From: CAXTSE01 sp035554115
Lineage (GTDB): Bacteria; Actinomycetota; Actinomycetes; Actinomycetales; Microbacteriaceae
NCBI GenBank assembly: GCA_035554115.1
Contig: DATMIW010000023.1
Location: 1-13,999 of the forward strand
Direction of reading: 5' to 3'
DNA: 13,999 nucleotides
This document shows positions 6,288-12,348 of this stretch, one piece after another. The notes beneath the pieces were generated by a model, which was not told where the DNA came from, did not search any database, and worked only from the letters and a program-made list of their open reading frames with translations. A program made the translations under genes and the position numbers. Within the stretch, counting starts at the first letter, position 1; every line of letters begins with the position of its first letter.

Positions 6288-6823
6288 TGACTTCCGACAG
6301 TGCCGCCCAGCCCTTCACGGTGCGGGCGGCGCGTACGGCGGATGTCCCCGGCATCCAGGCGTTGATCGCCCCATTTGTTGAGCAGAACATCCTGCTGAAC
6401 AAGCAGCGGGTGGTCTATTACGAGGCCGTTCAAGAGTTCCGGGTCGCCGTGGCGGCGACGCCCGGTTCCGACGCAGGCGAGATCATCGGATGCGGCGCGC
6501 TGCATGTGATCTGGGATGACCTGGGCGAGGTGCGCACCCTGGCCGCCGCAGAAGCGTGGCGAGGAGCGGGCGTCGGCCACGCGATCCTGTCCCGGCTCGA
6601 AGACGACGCGCGCCAGCTCGGCCTGACCCGTCTCTTCTGCCTGACCTTCGAGACCGAGTTCTTTGCGAGCCATGGGTTCACCGAGATCGGCGAGGGAGTT
6701 GTGTCGCCCGACGTCTACGCCGAGCTGGAGCGCTCGCACGATGAGGGGGTCGCCGAGTTCCTGGACCTTGCCCGGGTAAAACCGAACACCCTCGGTAACA
6801 CCCGCATGTTGAAGCGGCTCTAG
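6287..6823 (+). CDS. argA: Amino-acid N-acetyltransferase (ArgA-type GNAT)
   Basis: A 178-residue single-domain GNAT protein resembling the short actinobacterial N-acetylglutamate synthase (the Rv2747 type), which transfers acetyl from acetyl-CoA to glutamate as the first step of arginine synthesis. The acetyl-CoA binding loop is RGAGVG (92-97) within EVRTLAAAEAWRGAGVGHAI. The family-typical LTRLFCLTFETEFFASHGF and the C-terminal DLARVKPNTLGNTRML segment follow; the latter resembles the tail of ArgA-like proteins. The GTG at 6287 is chosen because the GNAT fold begins at once (FTVRAARTADVPGIQALI) and a -10 box sits 7 nt upstream. It is an independent unit after the clpC terminator. Another GNAT substrate is possible, but the match in length and tail makes argA the best call. 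Confidence 0.78.
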   Translation: MTSDSAAQPFTVRAARTADVPGIQALIAPFVEQNILLNKQRVVYYEAVQEFRVAVAATPGSDAGEIIGCGALHVIWDDLGEVRTLAAAEAWRGAGVGHAILSRLEDDARQLGLTRLFCLTFETEFFASHGFTEIGEGVVSPDVYAELERSHDEGVAEFLDLARVKPNTLGNTRMLKRL

Positions 6824-6836
6824 CCAACTCCTGGCT

Positions 6837-6848
6837 TACCCTTGCGGC
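6837..6848 (+). promoter_or_regulatory. -10 box of a leaderless transcript for the membrane protein gene
   Basis: TACCCT at 6837-6842 lies 6 nt before the ATG at 6849, in the 25-bp gap after argA, and there is no ribosome-binding site. The spacing suggests that the gene has its own leaderless promoter rather than being translated from an argA transcript. Confidence 0.35.
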
Positions 6849-7466
6849 ATGTCGACGTTCCGCACTCCTGTCGGCCCGCAGGCCCCCACCGTCTATTGGC
6901 GCCGTCGCCTGTTGGTCGCACTCGGCGTGGTCGCGGTGATCGTGATCATCATCTTGATCATCGTGCGGCCGGGGAGCACCCCCGCCGCGGACAAGTCACC
7001 GACCCCGGGCCCGACGACATCGGCCGCCACGCCGCCGAGCTCTGCCGGCTCGGACACGAAGCTATGCGATCCCTCGGTCATCGAGGTTGTGGCCAAGACC
7101 GATGCGGCGACGTATAAGGCGGGTGTGAACCCGATGCTCTCGGCGACGATCACCAACACGGGATCCAAAGCGTGCACCTTCGATGTCGGCACCGCCGCTC
7201 AGGAGTATGTGATCACGAGCGGTAAGGATCGCATCTGGAGTTCGAAGGACTGCCAGACGGCTGCGGAGTCGACCGAACTCGAGCTGAAGCCGAACACTCC
7301 GCAGACGACGGAACCTTTTGCATGGGACCGCACCCGGTCATCCGCCGGCACCTGTGACGGCGAGCGCACTGCCGCCGTTGCGAACGCGAGCGGCCCGACA
7401 TACAAGCTGCAGGTTTCATTCGGAAAGGCCGAGTCCAAGCTCCAGCCGTTCCAGCTCTTCGGATGA
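6849..7466 (+). CDS. Membrane-anchored extracytoplasmic protein of unknown function
   Basis: A 205-residue protein with a basic stretch (WRRR, 17-20), one hydrophobic helix (about 21-39, rich in Val and Ile) and a low-complexity Pro/Thr/Ser/Ala linker (41-70), then an extracytoplasmic domain. The domain starts LCDPSVIEVVAKTD and has four cysteines (C73, C109, C135, C169), which could form two disulfides outside the membrane. The pattern NPMLSATITNTGSKACTFDVG (94 onward, given here only as landmarks) and the final LQVSFGKAESKLQPFQL look like beta strands of an Ig-like fold, similar in style to DUF4232-type actinobacterial surface proteins. No catalytic motif is seen. It lies between argA and tetR on the same strand without a clear functional link. 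Confidence 0.75.
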   Translation: MSTFRTPVGPQAPTVYWRRRLLVALGVVAVIVIIILIIVRPGSTPAADKSPTPGPTTSAATPPSSAGSDTKLCDPSVIEVVAKTDAATYKAGVNPMLSATITNTGSKACTFDVGTAAQEYVITSGKDRIWSSKDCQTAAESTELELKPNTPQTTEPFAWDRTRSSAGTCDGERTAAVANASGPTYKLQVSFGKAESKLQPFQLFG

Positions 7467-7486
7467 TCGGGGTGGCGAGCCTTCGC

Positions 7487-7501
7487 TAGCATGGGCGATT
7501 A
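7487..7501 (+). promoter_or_regulatory. -10 box of the tetR gene, probably leaderless
   Basis: TAGCAT at 7487-7492 stands 8 nt before the ATG at 7501, and no Shine-Dalgarno sequence is present. The palindrome found at 8064 and 9514 is not seen here, so the repressor gene shows no sign of autoregulation through that site. Confidence 0.4.
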
Positions 7502-8058
7502 TGCCTGAAGCACCCGCGCGTCGTTCGCGTCGATACGACCCGGGTCGGCGCGAGCGGATCATTGCCGCGGCCCAGACAGTCCTCGAGCGCGACGGTCTCG
7601 CAATGTTCACCCATCGCGCGGTCGCCGCAGAAGCGGACGTGCAGATCGGCTCGTTGTCCTATTACTTCGCGAGCAAAGAGGACCTCCTCTCGGCGGTGCT
7701 CGAATCGTCGGTTGTTCGGGGCGTGACCCAGCTGACAACCCAGCTGGAGGAGCTCGATGCGGGCTCCGATCTCGTCGGAGCCTTGACCGAGACGATGCGA
7801 GGTCTGGTAACTCAGAACGCCGAGTACCTGCTGATGAGCTACGAAATGTTCGTCGCTGTGCGCCGGCGGCCGCAGTTGAGCCACCTCGCCGCGCGGTGGC
7901 CGAGCATCGAGTACAGCGCGATCTTGGCATACACGAATCCGACGACAGCGCGCATTCTGACCGATGTGTTCGAGGGGATGCTGGTTCAGTTCGTCATGTT
8001 TGGGCGCGAGTTTCGGGACGACGAAGTACGTGAGGCACTTCAGCGCGTAATCGGCTAG
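7501..8058 (+). CDS. TetR-family transcriptional regulator
   Basis: A 185-residue regulator with an N-terminal TetR DNA-binding domain: RRERIIAAAQTVLERDG (helix 1) and FTHRAVAAEADVQIGSLSYYFASKEDLL (residues about 39-66, the helix-turn-helix ending in the family-typical YYF.SKEDL). The rest is a helical ligand-binding and dimerisation domain. The gene ends only 5 bp before a 22-bp palindrome and 57 bp before the amine oxidase. The same palindrome recurs before the demethylase gene, so it is the likely local repressor of the catabolic genes at 8116-12348, released by a pathway substrate or intermediate. That ligand and the DNA contact are inferred. The start at 7501 fits both the promoter spacing and the usual domain position. 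Confidence 0.9.
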   Translation: MPEAPARRSRRYDPGRRERIIAAAQTVLERDGLAMFTHRAVAAEADVQIGSLSYYFASKEDLLSAVLESSVVRGVTQLTTQLEELDAGSDLVGALTETMRGLVTQNAEYLLMSYEMFVAVRRRPQLSHLAARWPSIEYSAILAYTNPTTARILTDVFEGMLVQFVMFGREFRDDEVREALQRVIG

Positions 8059-8063
8059 ATTCG

Positions 8064-8085
8064 GCTATGGTCGGAAGTCCATAAC
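8064..8085. promoter_or_regulatory. Candidate TetR operator 1 (upstream of amine oxidase)
   Basis: Imperfect 22-bp palindrome: left half GCTATGGTCGG, right half AAGTCCATAAC. It matches the palindrome at 9514-9535 at 17 of 22 positions, with the outer TATGG...CCATA arms conserved. It contains a possible -10 (TATGGT, 8066-8071), so a bound repressor would block initiation. It lies between the tetR stop and the amine oxidase ribosome-binding site AAGGAGGA (8103-8110). Confidence 0.7.
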
Positions 8086-8115
8086 CGTTTCGCGGCCATG
8101 TCAAGGAGGACACAT

Positions 8116-9471
8116 ATGTCGGCTGAAGCACCTAGCGCATCGTCGGAAGCGACCACGGCCCAGCGCCATGTCGTCGTCATCGGGGCCGGACTCTCGGGTC
8201 TCGTCGTGGCTCGCACCCTGATCGACCAGGGAGTTGAGGTCACAGTTGTCGAGGCGCGGGATCGTGTTGGCGGCCGGCTGAAGCCTCTCGAAAACCACCT
8301 GCCTCTTGATGCCGGCGGCGAGTTCAGCTCGCCCGCGCAGCGTGAGCTGCACGCCCTCGCCGCAGAACTGGGGATCGAGTGGGTGCCTCTGAAAGAGAAT
8401 CCGGGTGCCATGGTCACGCTGTACGGTGGCGACCGCCGCGTCGAGGACTACCCCTTCGCCACCGATGAAGAGACGGGCGCCGACGTTGCGAAGGCAGCCG
8501 AACTGATTGACGGCTATGCGCGGCGCCTCAATGTCGCGAACCCGGCTTCGACCGAGGAAGGGCGCGAGCTGGATGCGTTGACGGTCCGGCAATGGGCGGA
8601 ACGAAATCTCACCAGCGAACGCGCGCGGGTGTGGCTCGAGAAGGAATCAGCACCGGATGGGTCGGCTGACCAGATCTCGATGCTCTCGTTCGTGTGGTTG
8701 GTTGCGCGTCACGGCGGGTGGGAAGGGCTCGAGACGATGGCCGCGGGCCATTTCGTGGGAGGTTCGGCGCAGATCCCGCTGCGGTTGGCCGAACTCGTGG
8801 GCGACCGCATCCGGCTGTCGACAATTGTGACGGGCATCACTCAGACCGACGCGGGCGTCACCGTCCAAACTGACCACGGGCCGATCGACGCGGACGCGGT
8901 CATCGTCGCGACGTCGGGGAACGCCACAGGCATCCGCTTCGAGCCCGAACTTCCGGATGCGCACCGCGCGCTCGCCGAATCGTGGATTCCGCTGAAGGGA
9001 TCCAAATGGTTCGCCAAATACGACCACCCGTTCTGGGTTGAGGCGGGCCTGAATGGCGTTGCCCTCGGCAGCGATCTGCTTCACCCCGCTATCGACATTT
9101 CGATGAATGAGGGCGACGCGATTCTGTGCGGGATGCTCTTCGCGCCCGATGCCGCAGACCCGACCATCTCGCATCAGGAATGGAAGCGCCGGATCGTTGA
9201 GGAGCTCATCCATATGTATGGATCGGGTGCGGCCACGCCCGAGTATGTGGAAATTGAGCATTGGGCCGTCGATCGCTGGTCTGCGGGGCCGGGAAATGCG
9301 CTGCCGCCGGGAGCGCTCACTGCAGCAGGCGACGCGGTCACCCAGCCGTTCGGCCGCATCGCATGGGCAGGTGCCGATCGTGGCGCTACCGACTATATGG
9401 AGGGCGCGATCAACGCCGGGAAGCGCGCGGCCTCGCAGCTTCTGGACATCGTTGGCGCGAACCGTATCTAG
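8116..9471 (+). CDS. Flavin-dependent amine oxidase family oxidoreductase, non-covalent FAD type
   Basis: A 451-residue paralogue of the gene at 1002. It has GAGLSG, VEARDRVGGR, GHFVGGSAQIPLRLAE, the active-site lysine K297 in GSKWFAKYDHPFW, and the C-terminal FAD motif DYMEGAINAGKRAA with Y427 in the aromatic-cage position. The position of the MAO flavinylating cysteine is Pro392 (WSAGPGNALPPG), so FAD should be held non-covalently. The family oxidises C-N bonds of amines. ATG 8116 is preferred over the in-frame ATG 8098 because AAGGAGGA at 8103-8110 sits 5 nt before it and would be inside the longer reading frame. The candidate operator lies just upstream. It is followed by the demethylase gene after 102 bp that include a second operator and promoter. 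Substrate unknown; an N-methyl or primary aromatic amine would fit the context. Confidence 0.87.
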   Translation: MSAEAPSASSEATTAQRHVVVIGAGLSGLVVARTLIDQGVEVTVVEARDRVGGRLKPLENHLPLDAGGEFSSPAQRELHALAAELGIEWVPLKENPGAMVTLYGGDRRVEDYPFATDEETGADVAKAAELIDGYARRLNVANPASTEEGRELDALTVRQWAERNLTSERARVWLEKESAPDGSADQISMLSFVWLVARHGGWEGLETMAAGHFVGGSAQIPLRLAELVGDRIRLSTIVTGITQTDAGVTVQTDHGPIDADAVIVATSGNATGIRFEPELPDAHRALAESWIPLKGSKWFAKYDHPFWVEAGLNGVALGSDLLHPAIDISMNEGDAILCGMLFAPDAADPTISHQEWKRRIVEELIHMYGSGAATPEYVEIEHWAVDRWSAGPGNALPPGALTAAGDAVTQPFGRIAWAGADRGATDYMEGAINAGKRAASQLLDIVGANRI

Positions 9472-9477
9472 CGCAGC

Positions 9478-9495
9478 GGCGGTTCCCGCCCCTTT
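9478..9495 (+). terminator. Weak hairpin after the amine oxidase
   Basis: GGCGG (9478-9482) pairs with CCGCC (9486-9490) around TTC and is followed by CCTTT, 7 bp after the stop. The short stem suggests at most partial termination before the next promoter. Confidence 0.3.
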
Positions 9496-9513
9496 ACTTC
9501 CCCGAACCGACGC

Positions 9514-9553
9514 GTTATGGTCAGTTGACCATAACTGGCGCAATCATTAGAAC
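9514..9553 (+). promoter_or_regulatory. Candidate TetR operator 2 overlapping the demethylase promoter
   Basis: Perfect 10-bp arms, GTTATGGTCA (9514-9523) and TGACCATAAC (9526-9535), surround a 2-bp centre. The right arm contains a good -35 box, TTGACC (9525-9530), with exactly 17 bp to TAGAAC (9548-9553) as a -10. A repressor on the palindrome would therefore cover the -35. The predicted start near 9560 leaves a short leader carrying AAGGAGA (9561-9567) before ATG 9574. Confidence 0.78.
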
Positions 9554-9573
9554 TTACTCAAAGGAGAGGCCAC

Positions 9574-10947
9574 ATGGCCCAGCACGCCACCCAGACTCTG
9601 CAGGAATGGCTCGACGGATTCGAGACTCCCGTTCATGCACTCCGTTCGATTCCGTTCTTCGAGCCGGCATCGGTCGGCGAATCCGTCATTGAGTACACCA
9701 ACTGGCGCGAAGAGCAGAAGTCGTGGGTTGACGCTGCCGCCCTGATGGACCTGTCGTTCCACATGACCGACACGATCATCGAAGGGCCCGGCGCCCTCGA
9801 TTTCCTCAGCGGACTCACCGTCAACTCCTTCGCCAACTTCCCCGTCGGTGTTGCCAAGCAGGCCATCATGGTCAATGGCGAGGGCTACATGATCGGTGAC
9901 GGCATCCTCCTTCGCTTGGGCGAAGAGAAGTTCCAGCTCATCGGCGACACCGGTTATAGCTCGTGGGTCAAGTTCCAGCTCGAGACGAGTGGAAAGGACC
10001 TGAAGTTCGAGATCGATGGATCGCACTTCATGGACGCCACCCCGAAGCAGTTCCGTTACCAGATCCAGGGCCCGAACGCACTCGCGGTCATCGAGGCCGT
10101 GACGGGTGCCGAGGCTCCGAAGCTCAAGTTCTTCCACACCACCACGGTGAAGATTGCCGGGCACGATGTGCTCGCGCTGCGCCACGGCATGGCGGGTCAG
10201 CCCGGATACGAGCTGTCCGGCCCTTGGGCCGAGCACACTGCCGTGCGTCAGGCGATTCTCGAAGCCGGCAAGGACCTCGGCATCAGCGAAATCGGTCACC
10301 TCGCCTACTTCAGCGCGAACCTGCAGGGGGGCTGGATCGCGATCGAGCTTCCTGCGTTCTTCTCCGGTGAGTCGACCAAGGCATACCGCGAGTGGTCGCC
10401 AGCTGACTTCTTCGGTTCGATGGCCGGAAGCTTCGACTCGGAGAACATCGAGGACTACTACACGACGCCATACGAACTCGGCTACGGCAAGTTCATCGAC
10501 TTCGAGCACGACTTCATCGGCAAGGACGCGCTCAAGGCTCTCGCCGACAAGGGTAACCACCGCCAGAAGGTCACTCTGATTTGGGATGACGCGGACTTCG
10601 GGGCCGTCTTCTCGGGCCTGATCCGCCCGGAAGACGGTTTGCCGCCGCAGCCGATCACCCTGTTCGACGCCAGCTACGGGCTGAACCAGTTCGACGCCGT
10701 GCAGGTCGCCGGCGCGACTGTCGGCTTCCTCACGCAGTCGGCCTACATGGCCCCCGACCGTCGCTTCATCTCGCTGGCTGTTGTGGACGCCGAGTTCGCC
10801 GAGCCCGGCACCGAGGTCACCGTGCTCTGGGGCGACAGCCTGAAGCTGCCGCGCGCGGATGCCGAGCCGCACCGTCAGGTCCCGGTGCGCGCGACCGTTG
10901 CACCGGCACCGTTCGGCAGCTACGCGCGCGACAGCTACCGCAAGTAG
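9574..10947 (+). CDS. Tetrahydrofolate-dependent demethylase, LigM/DesA type (GcvT fold)
   Basis: A 457-residue GcvT-fold protein. Its pattern matches the LigM (vanillate / 3-O-methylgallate) and DesA (syringate) O-demethylases better than true glycine cleavage T-protein: YTNWREEQKSWVDAAALMDL, LSFHMTDTIIEGPGALDFL, NSFANFPVG, GYMIGDGILL, FRYQIQGPNALAVIEA, LRHGMAGQPGYELSGPW, and the C-terminal KAYREWSP...NIEDYYTTPYELGYG...FIGKDAL block. These enzymes move a methyl group from an aryl ether to tetrahydrofolate in the cytosol. Tyr245 in HLAYFSAN aligns with the catalytic Tyr247 reported for LigM. Where many homologues read LVGR.P, this protein reads LIGDTG, with Asp125 in place of Arg. ATG 9574 has AAGGAGA 6 nt upstream. 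It lies between an amine oxidase and an LLM monooxygenase. An N-demethylating role is a possible alternative. No folate gene is near. Confidence 0.82.
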   Translation: MAQHATQTLQEWLDGFETPVHALRSIPFFEPASVGESVIEYTNWREEQKSWVDAAALMDLSFHMTDTIIEGPGALDFLSGLTVNSFANFPVGVAKQAIMVNGEGYMIGDGILLRLGEEKFQLIGDTGYSSWVKFQLETSGKDLKFEIDGSHFMDATPKQFRYQIQGPNALAVIEAVTGAEAPKLKFFHTTTVKIAGHDVLALRHGMAGQPGYELSGPWAEHTAVRQAILEAGKDLGISEIGHLAYFSANLQGGWIAIELPAFFSGESTKAYREWSPADFFGSMAGSFDSENIEDYYTTPYELGYGKFIDFEHDFIGKDALKALADKGNHRQKVTLIWDDADFGAVFSGLIRPEDGLPPQPITLFDASYGLNQFDAVQVAGATVGFLTQSAYMAPDRRFISLAVVDAEFAEPGTEVTVLWGDSLKLPRADAEPHRQVPVRATVAPAPFGSYARDSYRK

Positions 10948-10963
10948 GCCGTCTGTAGATTGT

Positions 10964-10990
10964 GGGGGTCGCGCCTTGTGTGCGGCCCCC
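10964..10990 (+). terminator. Intercistronic hairpin between demethylase and monooxygenase genes
   Basis: GGGGGTCGC (10964-10972) pairs with GCGGCCCCC (10982-10990) with one T-G wobble and a 9-nt loop. It fills most of the 66-bp gap and lies 6 bp before the AGAGAGGAAGAG ribosome-binding region. No T run follows, so it may attenuate or protect the transcript rather than end it. Confidence 0.4.
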
Positions 10991-11013
10991 GCTTCAGAGA
11001 GGAAGAGCTACTC

Positions 11014-12348
11014 GTGACGCACCAGCAGTTTTCCCTGGGAGTCCTCGCCAACTTCGGACCGCCCGCGTGGCAGGCTGCTACTGGCCGTTTGCATGGCGGC
11101 GACTGGTGGACGGGCGAATACTTCATCACGCTCGCGCAGCGCCTTGAGGCGGCGGGCGTCGACTTCCTCTTTTTCCTCGACACTCTCGCTGTTCGTCGGG
11201 ATGCGGACGGCGACATCGATGCAGCAGCGCTCGCTTCGACCGTCGCCGCGCCATCCCATGATCCGCTTCCCCTGTTGGCCGCTATTGCCGCAGCGACGAA
11301 GAAGATCGGCCTGATCGGCACGGCGTCGACCTCGTTCTACCCGCCGTATACGCTCGCTCGCGTGCTCAGCACGCTGGACAGCATGTCGGGCGGACGCATC
11401 GGTTGGAACGTCGTCAACTCTTTCGAGCGTTCCGAGGCGAAGAATTTCGGCTTCGATGACTTGATTGATCACGGGGATCGTTACGAGCGGGCCGAGGAGT
11501 ACGTCGAGCTCGCCCGAAAGCTGTGGGCCGCGTGGGATGACGACGCGCTCGTGCAGAATGAGGCCACCAACACCTACGTGGACGCGTCTCGCGTGCACAG
11601 CGTTGACCACGAGGGGCAGTACTTTCGCGTGCAGGGTCCGCTCAATGTGCTTCCGTCGCCGCAGCGCTTCCCGGTTATCGCGCAGGCGGGGGCGTCCGAG
11701 CGCGGGCTGGCTTTTGCGGCGAAGAACGCCGAATTGGCTTTTGTTCTCGGGGGCGATGGCGATTCTTTGGACGGCGCGATCGAGGCGCGCACCCAGCTGC
11801 GCACGCGAGCGGCGGAGTTCGGGCGGGATCCCGATTCGGTGAAGGCCGTGTTCCCGGTCAATGTGGTGTTCCTCGATCGGGAGTGGGACCCGGCGGAGGG
11901 GATTCCGGCCACCGATTTTCAGGTGGAGGCGGCCGCATCCTGGTTGTCGCAGTCCTTGGATATCGACTTGCTGCGTTACCCGATGGATGAGCCGTTCCCG
12001 CTGGATGTGCCGCCGTCGGGCATCCGGAGCATGTTTTCGGCGTTCCGGGCGCTCGCTGAGGAGGGCATGCCGCTGCGGCAGGCGATTGTGAAGACCCGCT
12101 ATGGCGGCACCGGCAGCACCAACTTCTTTGGTACGCCCGAGCAGGTTGCGCAGCAGATGATTTCGTTCATGGATGTTGTGGGCGGCGACGCGATGATGCT
12201 GAGCGCGACGATGCAGTTCACGGCGGCCGATCTGGATGCGATTACGGAGCGGCTGGTGCCGGCGCTTCGTGCGGCCGGGGTGCTGCGAGGGGACAGTGTG
12301 CCTGAGGGTGCGACGTTCCGCGAGCGGTTGTCGGGTTCGGCGAGCTAG
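11014..12348 (+). CDS. LLM-class flavin-dependent monooxygenase, NtaA/SnaA/DszA family
   Basis: A 444-residue luciferase-like TIM-barrel oxygenase of the nitrilotriacetate monooxygenase component A group, which includes SnaA, DszA and DmoA. Landmarks are WWTGEYFITLAQRLEAAGVD (N-terminal), FFLDTLAV, IGLIGTASTSFYPPYTLAR, LDSMSGGRIGWNVVNS, GDRYERAEEYVE, HEGQYFRVQGPLN, and PQRFPVIAQAGASERG. These enzymes use FMNH2 from a separate reductase and O2 to oxidise or cleave C-N, C-S or similar bonds; no reductase gene is in the window. GTG 11014 follows AGAGAGGAAGAG (10996-11007). The frame runs further upstream to a TTG at 10960, but that would place the ribosome-binding site inside the gene. It ends sharing a CTAG with the convergent radA stop. 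It is probably the last gene of the catabolic cluster. Confidence 0.88.
   Translation: MTHQQFSLGVLANFGPPAWQAATGRLHGGDWWTGEYFITLAQRLEAAGVDFLFFLDTLAVRRDADGDIDAAALASTVAAPSHDPLPLLAAIAAATKKIGLIGTASTSFYPPYTLARVLSTLDSMSGGRIGWNVVNSFERSEAKNFGFDDLIDHGDRYERAEEYVELARKLWAAWDDDALVQNEATNTYVDASRVHSVDHEGQYFRVQGPLNVLPSPQRFPVIAQAGASERGLAFAAKNAELAFVLGGDGDSLDGAIEARTQLRTRAAEFGRDPDSVKAVFPVNVVFLDREWDPAEGIPATDFQVEAAASWLSQSLDIDLLRYPMDEPFPLDVPPSGIRSMFSAFRALAEEGMPLRQAIVKTRYGGTGSTNFFGTPEQVAQQMISFMDVVGGDAMMLSATMQFTAADLDAITERLVPALRAAGVLRGDSVPEGATFRERLSGSAS

Noticed and set aside
7318..7500. In-frame upstream extension of tetR from 7318
   Set aside because: It would overlap the membrane protein gene, has no family match, and bypasses the promoter and ATG at 7501.
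9547..10872. 441-codon minus-strand frame opposite the demethylase
   Set aside because: Leu/Glu/Val/Arg-rich low-information translation typical of antisense frames in high-GC genes; the plus strand encodes a clear GcvT-fold enzyme.
9574..10947. Glycine cleavage system T-protein (gcvT)
   Set aside because: The protein is longer than GcvT, lacks its usual N-terminal pattern, carries LigM/DesA-type blocks, and no gcvH or gcvP is adjacent.
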